Assembly (NCBI RefSeq): GCF_014451325.2
Contig: NZ_JACSCH020000002.1
Coordinates: forward strand, 124,001 to 188,000
Source: Streptomyces sp. CB02980
Lineage (GTDB): Bacteria > Actinomycetota > Actinomycetes > Streptomycetales > Streptomycetaceae
Length of the DNA stretch: 64,000 bases
Reading direction: 5' to 3'
Every line of letters begins with the position of its first letter. Position 1 is the first letter of the stretch. Under the pieces are notes generated by a model. It was not told where the DNA came from and searched no databases. It saw only the letters and a program-made list of their open reading frames with translations. A program made the translations under genes and the position numbers. Below are positions 42,324-50,030 of this stretch, one piece after another.

Positions 42324-42401
42324 GTCACTCCCATCGTGCGGGAAAGAAGCTGGGGAACGGGGGCATCGAGCACACCGGTGTCACCGGCGGCCCTGCGTAA
42401 C

Positions 42402-42420
42402 TTAGGTAAAGCTAACCTGA
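42402..42420 (-). promoter_or_regulatory. Iron box upstream of ornithine hydroxylase, 16/19 match
   Basis: TTAGGTAAAGCTAACCTGA (+ strand) matches the iron-box consensus at 16 positions. It sits 79 bp before the hydroxylase start and should control the hydroxylase-lipoprotein-NRPS-mbtH series. Confidence 0.8.
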
Positions 42421-42505
42421 TTAAGCGCGACTGTCGACCGGGCGAAACGGACAAGGGGTGAAGGTCACCCCATGAACGACCGCACAAATCAAGCCAGTTG
42501 CACTG

Positions 42506-42524
42506 TTAGGTAAGCCTTGCTTTA
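42506..42524 (+). promoter_or_regulatory. Half-conserved iron box upstream of formyltransferase
   Basis: TTAGGTAAGCCTTGCTTTA has a perfect left half-site and about 13/19 matches overall. It lies 40 bp before the formyltransferase start, so binding here would block the promoter. The score is weak on its own; the position beside a better box supports it. Confidence 0.55.
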
Positions 42525-42564
42525 CTTGCTGACGGTCAATCGCTCTTCTGAGGAGGAACCCCAT

Positions 42565-43512
42565 ATGCGGGTCGTCATGTTCGGCTATCAGACCTGGGGC
42601 CACCGCACCCTCCAAGCGCTCCTGGACTCCGAACACGACGTGGTGCTCGTCGTGACGCACCCCAAGAGCGAGCACGCCTACGAGAAGATCTGGAGCGACT
42701 CGGTCGCCGACCTGGCGGAGGAGCACGGCGTCCCGGTCGTGATCCGCAACCGGCCCGACGACGAGGAGCTGTTCGCGCGCCTCAAGGAGGCGGACCCGGA
42801 CATCATCGTCGCCAACAACTGGCGTACGTGGATCCCGCCGCACATCTACAACCTGCCCCGCCACGGCACGCTGAACATCCACGACTCGCTGCTGCCCAAG
42901 TACGCCGGCTTCTCGCCGCTCATCTGGGCCCTCATCAACGGCGAGTCCGAAGTCGGCGTCACCGCCCACATGATGGACGAGGTGCTCGACGCCGGCGACA
43001 TCGTCCAGCAGCACGCGGTCCCCGTCGGGCCGAAGGACACGACGACCGACCTCTTCCACAAGACGGTCGACCTCATCGCCCCGGTCACGATCGGCGCACT
43101 CGACCAGATCGCCTCCGGACAGGCCGAGTTCACCCAGCAGGACCGCTCCCGGGCCAGCTTCTTCCACAAGCGGGCCGAGGAGGACATCCGGATCGACTGG
43201 AACTGGCCCGCCGACGTTCTGGAGCGGCTGGTCCGCGCCCAGTCCGCGCCCTACCCGAGCGCCTTCACCTTCCACCGGGGCAAGCGGCTCGAAGTCCTCT
43301 CCGCTGTCGTCTCCGAGGGACGGTACGGCGGCACACCGGGCCGCATCTTCTACCGCGAGGGCGAGGGTGTCGTGATCGTCGCCGGCGCCGACGCGCGCAC
43401 GGGCCGCAACCACGGCCTGGCGATCACCCGCGTCCGGACGGAGGACGGCCGCGAGCTCCCGGCGACCGAGTACTTCACGTCCATGGGCGGCTACCTCGTC
43501 GCCCGTCCCTGA
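42565..43512 (+). CDS. N5-hydroxyornithine formyltransferase (CchA-like)
   Basis: A 315-residue relative of methionyl-tRNA formyltransferase, like CchA in coelichelin synthesis. It should transfer formyl from N10-formyltetrahydrofolate to N5-hydroxyornithine, giving the hydroxamate. The formyltransferase core has NIHDSLLPKYAGFSP and VLDAGDIVQQ, placing the catalytic triad at Asn104, His106 and Asp142. A C-terminal OB-like part follows from about residue 205. The start has a consensus AGGAGG 8 nt upstream. Its presence, instead of an acetyltransferase of the IucB type, argues that the hydroxamates in the product are formylated rather than acetylated. It is divergent from the hydroxylase and shares its control region. 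Confidence 0.93.
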   Translation: MRVVMFGYQTWGHRTLQALLDSEHDVVLVVTHPKSEHAYEKIWSDSVADLAEEHGVPVVIRNRPDDEELFARLKEADPDIIVANNWRTWIPPHIYNLPRHGTLNIHDSLLPKYAGFSPLIWALINGESEVGVTAHMMDEVLDAGDIVQQHAVPVGPKDTTTDLFHKTVDLIAPVTIGALDQIASGQAEFTQQDRSRASFFHKRAEEDIRIDWNWPADVLERLVRAQSAPYPSAFTFHRGKRLEVLSAVVSEGRYGGTPGRIFYREGEGVVIVAGADARTGRNHGLAITRVRTEDGRELPATEYFTSMGGYLVARP

Positions 43513-43588
43513 CGGGCATGGGCTCCGAGCACGTCGACGGGGGTCGTCGGTCCCGCCCGAGCAGCATGGCGGCCCCCGTGTCAGATCT

Positions 43589-43607
43589 GGGTAGGTTAAC
43601 CCAACCT
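43589..43607 (+). promoter_or_regulatory. Iron-box-like palindrome upstream of the MarR gene
   Basis: GTAGGTTAACCCAACCTAT has perfect TAGGTT/AACCTA half-sites around a 5-bp centre and matches about 14/19 of the iron-box consensus. It lies 54 bp upstream of the regulator start. It could instead be an autoregulatory MarR site. Confidence 0.6.
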
Positions 43608-43660
43608 ATCGGTGAGGCCCGGCGGTTGGTGACCGACCGCTCGGACAGTGAGGCACAGCG

Positions 43661-44404
43661 ATGGAACAGCCGATCGTCAACGGTGTGGCGTGCGACGCCT
43701 CGGGGGCGACGTTCGCCGTCATCGGCATATCGAACATGCCGACCGACTGGGCGAAGGTCTTCAGCTCCCTCGCCAACACCGACCTGACGCTCGACGCGGC
43801 CGCGGGCCGCAGCGGTGGCGAACCGGCCCTGCTGCGCGCCGTCGCCGAGGCGGCCGCCGGCGGAACGGACCGCGGCGACACTCCCGCCGCCGTCCCCCCG
43901 CCCTCCATGAGCATGACTCCCCCCAGTGTCCTGAACCTCAACGCGTACCTCATGTACGCGCTCGGCAAGGTCGCGCGCCGGAAGCTCACGGAGCGACTGG
44001 AGGCCCGTGGGCTGCGGCTGTGGCATCTCACCGTGATGACCCTGCTCGCGGACCTCGGCCCCCAGATGAAGACGGCCCTGGCGTCGCGGCTCGACATGAA
44101 CGCCAGTGACCTGGTGAAGATCGTCAACGACCTCGCCCGCATCGGGCAGGTGGACTGCGTCCGCGACCGGACGGACCGGCGCCGAGTCGTCGTGGAGCTC
44201 ACCGCGGAGGGCCGGACGTACCTCGCCGGCCTCAGCGCGGAGATCGCCTCCGCCGACGACGAGATCCTGGCCCCGCTCGACGCGGCGGAACGCGAACAGC
44301 TCGGCTCCCTGCTGCGCCGCGTACACGGCCACCTCGAACGGCCCCCGGCCGGTGTGGCGCGCGGGCGCGGATACGGTACGCCGGCTCCGCGCACCGGGTC
44401 CTGA
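43661..44404 (+). CDS. MarR-family regulator with N-terminal ACT-like segment
   Basis: A 247-residue protein whose residues ~90-225 form a MarR winged helix: LNLNAYLMYALGKVARRKL, the recognition region LASRLDMNASDLVKIVNDL and the wing signature RDRTDRRRVVVELTAEG. The first ~47 residues are unexpected. EQPIVNGVACDASGATFAV followed by IGISNMPTDWAKVFSSLAN resembles the ACT regulatory domain of actinobacterial aspartokinase (GVAxDxxEAxxTVxGVPDKPGEAAxIFxxLAD). The segment is joined by an Ala/Pro linker (~50-88). It may sense an amino acid, perhaps ornithine, but that is inference. The start has GAGG about 8 nt upstream. It follows the formyltransferase by 148 bp and likely regulates siderophore genes. 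Confidence 0.82.
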   Translation: MEQPIVNGVACDASGATFAVIGISNMPTDWAKVFSSLANTDLTLDAAAGRSGGEPALLRAVAEAAAGGTDRGDTPAAVPPPSMSMTPPSVLNLNAYLMYALGKVARRKLTERLEARGLRLWHLTVMTLLADLGPQMKTALASRLDMNASDLVKIVNDLARIGQVDCVRDRTDRRRVVVELTAEGRTYLAGLSAEIASADDEILAPLDAAEREQLGSLLRRVHGHLERPPAGVARGRGYGTPAPRTGS

Positions 44405-44430
44405 CCACCGCCGGGATCCACCACGACGAC

Positions 44431-44466
44431 CTGTGCCCCCTCGCCCTTCCGGGCGAGGGGGCACAG
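44431..44466. terminator. Terminator hairpin after the MarR gene, 16-bp perfect stem
   Basis: CTGTGCCCCCTCGCCC and its exact complement flank a TTCC tetraloop closed by C-G, a very stable UUCC-type hairpin, 27 bp after the MarR stop. Confidence 0.85.
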
Positions 44467-44625
44467 GCGCTCCGGGCGCTCACGCACCCCGGCGTCGACC
44501 AGGTCGAACAGACCCAGCGTGACGGCCGTCCGGATCGCGTACCCGGGGGCCAGGTCCGTCAGCTCGTGCAGCCGCTCGTGCGCGTCGCACCGTGCCGGTG
44601 CGGACCGCGTCCGTACCGGCCCCAC
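44467..44625 (-). pseudogene. Possible remnant of a SAM-dependent O-methyltransferase N-terminus
   Basis: On the minus strand, about 45 codons read HERLHELTDLAPGYAIR followed by TAVTLGLFDLVDAG, which resembles the dimerisation helix at the start of small-molecule O-methyltransferases. The frame then runs into the terminator hairpin and loses all similarity, with no catalytic domain anywhere near. It is either a gene fragment left by a deletion or a chance resemblance. It lies between the MarR gene and the GNAT gene in a 227-bp space otherwise without coding potential. Confidence 0.35.
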
Positions 44626-44631
44626 CCACGC

Positions 44632-45135
44632 TCAGTTCAGGGCGCGCACCAGGACTCGGGAGCCCCGCGCCGGGTCGAGGCGGGCGCGCCACTCCGGGGG
44701 CGCCTCATCCTCGCCGCCCACGACGAATCCGTGGCGCAGGAAGAGCAGCCCGCTGCCGGCGGTCGCAGTGAAGACCCGGGACACACCCTGGGTCGCCGCC
44801 TCGGCGAGCACGGCCCGCAGGAGCGCGGAGCCGATGCCGCGCCCCTGATTCCCGGCCGCCACACAGAAGTTGTAGAGCACGGCGGCCGCCCTGCCGCGCG
44901 CGTCCTGCCGACGGTGCAGTGCGACACATCCCGCCAGGCCTCCGTCCGCGGTCTCGGCGACGAGGAAGTCCGCCGCGTCACGGGCGTACCGGCTCACGGG
45001 ACGGTCCCGCAGCGCCCCCTCGCGCACGAACGGCACGGACAGCCGGTGCACGGCGGCGGCGTCCGACCGCCCGGCGGGGCGGACGACGGCGACGGACTCC
45101 GACCGGATGCCCGGGCGGGGCGTGGCTGTGGTCAA
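44632..45135 (-). CDS. GNAT-family N-acetyltransferase, iron-box controlled
   Basis: A 167-residue GNAT protein. After a short leader, VVRPAGRSDAAAVHRL forms beta-1/alpha-1, and the acetyl-CoA loop is NFCVAAGNQGRGIGSALLRAVLAEA (Q/RxxGxG/A, about residues 95-119). LFLRHGFVVGG is the C-terminal strand-helix typical of the fold. The TTG at 45135 is chosen because GGGAG lies about 9 nt upstream; a longer frame upstream is non-coding. An iron box lies 83 bp upstream, linking it to the siderophore regulon. Foroxymithine carries an alpha-N-acetyl group, so this enzyme is one candidate for that step; the NRPS C1 domain is another. An unrelated protective acetylation remains possible. Confidence 0.78.
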   Translation of the reverse strand: MTTATPRPGIRSESVAVVRPAGRSDAAAVHRLSVPFVREGALRDRPVSRYARDAADFLVAETADGGLAGCVALHRRQDARGRAAAVLYNFCVAAGNQGRGIGSALLRAVLAEAATQGVSRVFTATAGSGLLFLRHGFVVGGEDEAPPEWRARLDPARGSRVLVRALN

Positions 45136-45217
45136 CGGCTTCTCACTCCCGTGGGGTTGGAGGCGACGGGCCCATCGGGGGGCCGCCGTCGCTCGACTCC
45201 ACCACACCATATTTGAG

Positions 45218-45236
45218 TCAGGTAAGCCTTCCCTAA
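45218..45236 (-). promoter_or_regulatory. Iron box upstream of the GNAT gene, 15/19 match
   Basis: Read on the minus strand, TTAGGGAAGGCTTACCTGA matches the iron-box consensus at 15 positions. It lies 83 bp before the acetyltransferase start, between it and the upstream exporter gene. Confidence 0.65.
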
Positions 45237-45283
45237 CTAGACTTGTCTCATCGCAGCATTCGCATCACCTCAGGCGGGGGCGC

Positions 45284-47080
45284 TCAGTTCACGGGGGCGC
45301 CGGTGACGGCGGCGATCCGCAGGGACTCGACCAGGTCGCGGTAGAGGGTGTCCGACACGAGCAGTTCCTCGTGCCGGCCCTGCGCCCTGACCCGGCCCGC
45401 CTCCATGACGACGATGGTGTCCGCGTCGATCACCGTCGACAGACGGTGCGCGATCGTCACCACGGCTCCGGTGTCCGCACGGGAGCGGACGCACTCCTGC
45501 ACGGCCGCCTCGGTCAGACCGTCGAGCTGGGCGGTGGCCTCGTCGAGGAGCAGCACGTCGGGGGTGGCGAGCAGCGCCCGTGCCAGGGCGATGCGCTGCC
45601 GCTCCCCGCCCGACACGTTCGCGGTGGCGAGGGGCGTGTCCAGTCCCTCCTCCAGGGCGTCGACCTTCTCCGTGAGCCGTACGTCGTGCAGGACGCGCCG
45701 CAGGTCCTCCGTGGTGGCGTCGGGTCGGGCGAGCAGCAGGTTGTCGCGGATGGTGCCGGGGACGACGGGGGTGTCCTGCTCGACGTAGGCGAGGCGGGCC
45801 CGGATGTCGGCATGGGCGTGGTCGCGGTACGGCCGCCCGTCGAGGAGCAGTTCGCCGCCGGTCGGCTCCAGGAACCGCAGGACCAGGGAGAGCAGGGTGG
45901 TCTTGCCCGCTCCCGAGGGACCGACGACGGCGGTGTGGCCGCGCCGGGGGATGACGAGGTCGATGTCCCGTACGGCCGCCTCGGCGTCCGGGCCGTAGGC
46001 CGCGGTGACGTTCCGCAGCTCCAGGACGGGCACGTCGTCCCGGAGTTCGTGGGGTTCCTGGAGCTCCCGGGGTTCCCGGACACGTGCGCCGGCGTCGGCC
46101 CCCGCGGACGGTGAGGTCTCCTCGGACGGCAGGGCGTCGGCCTGCCGGATGCGTTCGGCGGCGGCGATGCCGGACTGGAGGGCGGTCACGTTCTGGCTGA
46201 GTTCGGTGATCGGGTCCATGAGGGCGAAGGTGTAGAGGAGGAAGGCGATCAGGCCGGACACCTCGAGCCGGCCCTCGCCGACGCGCCAGGCGCCGACGGC
46301 GAGGATCGCGATGATGGCCAGGTTGACGCCCGACCAGGCGGTCGTCCAGGCCAGCGCCTCGCGGCGGACGGCCCGGATCCCGTACTCGGCCGAGGCGCGC
46401 GCGTCGGTGAGGATCCGCTCGGTCATGCGCTCCTCGGCGCGGTTGACCTTGACGGTACGGATCGCCCGCAGCGTGCCTTCGAGGACGCCGCCGAGCCGTC
46501 CCACGTGCTCCTGGGCCTGCTTCTGCGACCGGGCGATGCCGGGCATGAGGAGCCCGAAGACCACGCCGACCAGGGCGACGGCGACGATCGTGGTGGCGAG
46601 CAGCACCAGGTCGAGGAAGCCCATGAGGACGAGGCTGCCCACCAGCATCACCGCCCCGTTGATCAGGCCGACGAAGGAGGAGGCGGCGGCCTCGCGGAGC
46701 AGCACGGTGTCGGAGGTGACACGGGTGACGAGTTCACCGGTGGGGCTGCGGGTGACGCCGGGCACGGTGGCGCGCAGGAAGCGCCGCACGATCGACTCGC
46801 GGGCGTCGAGGACCACCCGCTCCCCCAGCGCCCCGAGCAGGGTCCACTGCCAGTAGGACACCCCGGCGCCGACGACGAGCAGCACGACGAGCGCCGCCAC
46901 GGGTCCCGTGAGGGAGGACGCGCTGCCCAGTGCGTCGAGCACGTGCTTGGTGACCATGGGCGTGGCGAGGCCCAGGGCGGAGGCGACCAGGGCGAGGGCG
47001 AGTCCCTTGACCAGGGTGCGCCGGTGCGGGCGGGCGAAGGACCACAGGACGCTCAGGCGAGGCGCAACGGAGGATGACAT
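45284..47080 (-). CDS. ABC exporter (MDR-type, fused TMD-NBD)
   Basis: A 598-residue ABCB-like transporter, probably a homodimeric drug or lipid exporter. Six membrane segments occupy the first ~310 residues. The NBD has Walker A GPSGAGKTTLLSL, signature NVSGGERQRIALARAL, Walker B VLLLDEATAQLD and switch His in VTIAHRLSTV, all intact, unlike the heterodimeric pair at 21.3-24.9 kb. An acidic/Glu-rich linker (about residues 315-355) precedes the NBD. The start at 47080 excludes 16 upstream codons that overlap an operator-like palindrome. A divergent TetR gene 68 bp away suggests drug-inducible expression rather than iron control; no iron box is present. Confidence 0.9.
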   Translation of the reverse strand: MSSSVAPRLSVLWSFARPHRRTLVKGLALALVASALGLATPMVTKHVLDALGSASSLTGPVAALVVLLVVGAGVSYWQWTLLGALGERVVLDARESIVRRFLRATVPGVTRSPTGELVTRVTSDTVLLREAAASSFVGLINGAVMLVGSLVLMGFLDLVLLATTIVAVALVGVVFGLLMPGIARSQKQAQEHVGRLGGVLEGTLRAIRTVKVNRAEERMTERILTDARASAEYGIRAVRREALAWTTAWSGVNLAIIAILAVGAWRVGEGRLEVSGLIAFLLYTFALMDPITELSQNVTALQSGIAAAERIRQADALPSEETSPSAGADAGARVREPRELQEPHELRDDVPVLELRNVTAAYGPDAEAAVRDIDLVIPRRGHTAVVGPSGAGKTTLLSLVLRFLEPTGGELLLDGRPYRDHAHADIRARLAYVEQDTPVVPGTIRDNLLLARPDATTEDLRRVLHDVRLTEKVDALEEGLDTPLATANVSGGERQRIALARALLATPDVLLLDEATAQLDGLTEAAVQECVRSRADTGAVVTIAHRLSTVIDADTIVVMEAGRVRAQGRHEELLVSDTLYRDLVESLRIAAVTGAPVN

Positions 47081-47088
47081 ACCCACAA

Positions 47089-47106
47089 TGGAACACCTCT
47101 GTTCCA
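47089..47106. promoter_or_regulatory. TGGAACA-N4-TGTTCCA palindrome between ABC exporter and tetR
   Basis: Perfect 7-bp inverted arms with a CCTC spacer lie 9 bp upstream of the exporter start and 43 bp upstream of the divergent tetR. The position fits a TetR operator that controls both genes. Confidence 0.65.
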
Positions 47107-47148
47107 GAAAGGTCAAAGGGTTTCCCAAACGGCACGAGGGGTTACCGT

Positions 47149-47745
47149 GTGCGCATGGGGTCCGACGACACTCCCGCGCACGGCGCGGCCACCCGCGAGA
47201 GCGCCACCCGCGCCCGCACCCGGCGTGCGATCCTCGACGCCGCCGTCTCCGTGCTCACGGCCGACCACAGCGCCTCGCTCGGCGATGTCGCCGAGGCGGC
47301 CGGGGTGGGGCGGACCACCGTCCACCGTTACTTCCCCGAGCGCTCCGACCTGCTCGCCGCGATCGGCACGGACGTGCGGGACCGGGTCGCCGCGGCGGCC
47401 GACCGCGCGCGGCTCGACGACGGGCCGGCGCCCGAGGCCTTGGAGCGGCTCTGTCTGGAGTACTTCGAACTCGGCGACCGTTTGCTGCTGTTGTACGACG
47501 TACCGCAGTTCGTCGCGTGGTCCGGCATCGAGGAGGAGTCCGCGACCGACCTGGCCCTGCTCGCCCTCATCCGGCGGGGACAGAAGGACGGGACGCTCGA
47601 CCCCGAGGTCGACGTCAGCTGGCTCCAGGACGTCATGTGGGCACTGCTCTACGCCGCCTGGATGCAGGCGCGCGACCAGGGCACCCCCAAGCACACGGCC
47701 CTCTCCCTGTGCCTGCGGACCCTGCGGAAGGCCGTCGCGCCGTAG
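47149..47745 (+). CDS. TetR-family regulator of the adjacent ABC exporter
   Basis: A 198-residue TetR protein. The DNA-binding part is RRAILDAAVSVLTADHSASLGDVAEAAGVGRTTVHRYFPERSDLLAAIG at about residues 24-72, and the rest is a helical ligand domain with an aromatic/acidic patch (DVPQFVAWSGIEEES). The GTG at 47149 is favoured because GAGGGG ends 7 nt upstream; an ATG two codons later (47155) is also possible. It is divergent from an MDR-type ABC exporter with a shared palindrome between them, the classic repressor/efflux arrangement. Nothing ties it to iron or siderophores. Confidence 0.86.
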   Translation: MRMGSDDTPAHGAATRESATRARTRRAILDAAVSVLTADHSASLGDVAEAAGVGRTTVHRYFPERSDLLAAIGTDVRDRVAAAADRARLDDGPAPEALERLCLEYFELGDRLLLLYDVPQFVAWSGIEEESATDLALLALIRRGQKDGTLDPEVDVSWLQDVMWALLYAAWMQARDQGTPKHTALSLCLRTLRKAVAP

Positions 47746-47813
47746 CGACTCCGGCCGGGTGCCGTGTTGATCACATCGGGATCGAACCCCCTGGCACCCA
47801 AGCCCAGGCGGGA

Positions 47814-47832
47814 ATAGGTTAGGCTCACCTAA
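47814..47832 (+). promoter_or_regulatory. Iron box upstream of the second siderophore-binding protein, 17/19 match
   Basis: ATAGGTTAGGCTCACCTAA differs from the consensus at two positions only. It lies 95 bp before the lipoprotein start and should control the lipoprotein-permease-permease operon. Confidence 0.85.
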
Positions 47833-47927
47833 CAAGCGCCGAGCTGATCGTTGCCCCGCGGACATCCGTCTGTGGGGCCGTCAGTCCGGGCGTCGTACAT
47901 CCCCCTGCCCGGAGACAAGGATCCACC

Positions 47928-48980
47928 ATGCCTTCTGTGTTCACCCCCCTTCGCCGTCGCGTTCTCGTGGCGGGCGCCGCCGCGCTCTCGCTCGGCCTGA
48001 TGGTGACCGGGTGCGGCTCGGACGACAAGAAGGACGACGCGGCAGGGCCGGCGGGCAAGGCCCCGGCGGGCGCCTTCCCCGTGACCATCAAGAGCGCCCT
48101 CGGTTCGGCCGTCATCAAGGACAAGCCCAAGCGCGTGGTGACCCTCGGTCAGGGCTCGGCGGAGACCGCCATCGCCCTCGGCAACGTCCCGGTCGGCATC
48201 GAGGAGTACCCCTGGGGCAGCGACAAGAGCGGCTACCTCCCCTGGATCCACGACGCGGTGAAGAAGTCCGGCGCCACGCTGCCCAAGCAGTTCAAGGGCG
48301 GCGAGGAGCTCGACATCGAGGCCATCACCGAGCTCGAGCCCGACGTCATCCTCGCCCCGTGGTCCGGTCTGACGCAGAAGCAGTACGACATCCTGAAGGA
48401 CATCGCGCCCACCGTCGCCTACCCCGAGAAGGCGTGGAGCACGAACTGGGACCAGCAGATCGAGATCATCGCCAAGGCGCTCGGTCAGCCGGAGAAGGCC
48501 AAGGAGCTCGAGTCGAAGATCGAGTCGCAGCTCGCCGACGCGGCCGCCTCCCGCCCCCACTACAAGAACGTCACGTTCTCGTACATCTACAACACCGGCC
48601 CCGGCACCCTCGGCGTCTTCAAGCCCGAGGAGCAGCGCGTCGCGATGGTCTCCAAGCTGGGCCTCAAGGTCGACCCGATCGTGAACACCTTCCCGGAGAC
48701 CGAGGGCACCGACTCCGCCCTCATCGGCCTGGAGAACGCCAACAAGCTGGCGAAGAGCGACATCGCCTTCACGTTCTACATGGACGAGAAGTCCCGCAAG
48801 ACCGTCGAGGCCCAGCCGCTGTACGCGGCCATCCCCGCCGTGAAGAAGAACGCGCTCGTCTACAGCCACGACACGCCCTTCGTCACCGCCTCCTCGATGA
48901 TCAACCCGCTGACGGTGCCGTACAGCATCGAGCGCTACCTCCCGATGATCGACAAGGCCGTCGCCAAGGCCGGGAAGTAA
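47928..48980 (+). CDS. Iron-siderophore-binding lipoprotein, second system
   Basis: A 350-residue FecB-type lipoprotein. The N-terminus MPSVFTPLRRRVLVAGAAALSLG-like signal carries an arginine cluster (possible Tat export) and ends in the lipobox VTGC with Cys29. The mature protein starts AFPVTIKSALGSAVIKDKPKRVVTLGQG, the same architecture as the lipoprotein at 39.8 kb but clearly a paralogue rather than a copy. It has no adjacent biosynthesis genes, so it may bind the same siderophore or a foreign one. It leads an operon with two FecCD permeases and an iron box upstream. A hairpin directly after the gene may raise its level over the permeases. Confidence 0.92.
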   Translation: MPSVFTPLRRRVLVAGAAALSLGLMVTGCGSDDKKDDAAGPAGKAPAGAFPVTIKSALGSAVIKDKPKRVVTLGQGSAETAIALGNVPVGIEEYPWGSDKSGYLPWIHDAVKKSGATLPKQFKGGEELDIEAITELEPDVILAPWSGLTQKQYDILKDIAPTVAYPEKAWSTNWDQQIEIIAKALGQPEKAKELESKIESQLADAAASRPHYKNVTFSYIYNTGPGTLGVFKPEEQRVAMVSKLGLKVDPIVNTFPETEGTDSALIGLENANKLAKSDIAFTFYMDEKSRKTVEAQPLYAAIPAVKKNALVYSHDTPFVTASSMINPLTVPYSIERYLPMIDKAVAKAGK

Positions 48981-48995
48981 CCACGGGTCCCCAGC

Positions 48996-50030
48996 GTGAC
49001 CACTCTTTCCCAGACCGCTCAAGGCCCCGCCGTCGTACGGCGGGGCCTTGGCCGGCATGTCATGGCCGCCGTCCTGTGCCTGGCCCTGCTCGCCCTGGCC
49101 CTGCTCGCCAGCGTGATGTTCGGCAGCAGGCCGACGTCCGCCGGTGACGTCCTGCGGGTCGTCACCGGCGGCGGCGACGAGTACACCCGTACCGTCATCG
49201 AGAGCCGCTACCCCCGCACCGTCCTCGGTGTGCTCGCGGGCCTCTGCCTCGCCGTCGCCGGCACCCTGATGCAGGGCATCACGCGCAATCCGCTCGCCGA
49301 GCCGGGACTTCTCGGCATCAACGCGGGCGCGTCCGCCAGCATCGTCGCCGCGACCGCGTTCCTCGGTGCCTCCGGGCAGCGGGAGACGATCTGGTGGGCC
49401 CTCGCCGGCGCCCTCCTGACCGGTGTCGCCGTCCATGTCGTCGGCACCGCCGGCGGCGGCGGCGGACCGGTCCGGCTGGTGCTCGCCGGCGCCGTCCTCT
49501 CCGCCGTCCTCGCCGCCTTCATCCAGGCCGTCGCCCTGTCCAGGCCGCAGGTCTTCGACACGTACCGCTACTGGGTGGTGGGCGCGCTCGGCGGTCGCGG
49601 CTTCGACGCCTTCTGGGCGGTCCTGCCGTTCGCCGCGGTCGGCCTCCTGCTCGCCCTGCTGCTCGCGCCGGGGCTCAACGCCATGGCCATGGGCGACGAC
49701 AAGGCCGCCTCCCTCGGCATCAGCCCCGCCCGGGTCAAGGGCGCCGGACTGCTCGCGGCGACGCTGCTCGCCGCGGCCGCGACGGCTGCCGTCGGGCCCA
49801 TCGCCTTCGTCGGCCTCGCCGTCCCGCACGTCGTCCGGGCGCTCGTGGGCGCGGACTTCCGGGCCCAGATCCTCTTCACCTCCCTCGCGGGGCCGACGCT
49901 GCTGCTGTTCGCCGATGTCATCGGCCGGATCCTGCTGCGCCCGCAGGAACTCATGGTCGGGGTCGTCACCGCCTTCGTCGGTGCGCCCGCCCTGCTCTTC
50001 GCCGTTCGCCGTATGAGGGGAGCGGGATGA
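48996..50030 (+). CDS. FecCD-family siderophore permease, second system, subunit 1
   Basis: A 344-residue membrane permease with about ten helices. Family blocks include SRYPRTVLGVLAGLCLAVAGTLMQGITRNPLAEPGLLGINAGA and AVGPIAFVGLAVPHVVR. The start is uncertain. The GTG at 48996 lacks a good ribosome binding site and would place a strong hairpin (49021-49049) inside the coding region; the ATG at 49062 would begin the protein just before its first membrane helix. It is paired with the permease at 50027 through an ATGA overlap. No ATPase gene follows, so energising must come from elsewhere, perhaps the ATPase at 17896-18813. Confidence 0.88.
   Translation: MTTLSQTAQGPAVVRRGLGRHVMAAVLCLALLALALLASVMFGSRPTSAGDVLRVVTGGGDEYTRTVIESRYPRTVLGVLAGLCLAVAGTLMQGITRNPLAEPGLLGINAGASASIVAATAFLGASGQRETIWWALAGALLTGVAVHVVGTAGGGGGPVRLVLAGAVLSAVLAAFIQAVALSRPQVFDTYRYWVVGALGGRGFDAFWAVLPFAAVGLLLALLLAPGLNAMAMGDDKAASLGISPARVKGAGLLAATLLAAAATAAVGPIAFVGLAVPHVVRALVGADFRAQILFTSLAGPTLLLFADVIGRILLRPQELMVGVVTAFVGAPALLFAVRRMRGAG
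49021..49049 (+). promoter_or_regulatory. Hairpin at the lipoprotein-permease junction (attenuator candidate)
   Basis: AAGGCCCCGCCG and CGGCGGGGCCTT form a perfect 12-bp stem with a TCGTA loop, 41 bp after the lipoprotein stop and at the start of the permease frame. Partial termination here would explain excess binding protein over permease. Confidence 0.65.

Noticed and set aside
45284..47745. Part of the siderophore export machinery
   Set aside because: The exporter is paired with a divergent TetR and its own operator, has no iron box, and a dedicated heterodimeric exporter is already present.
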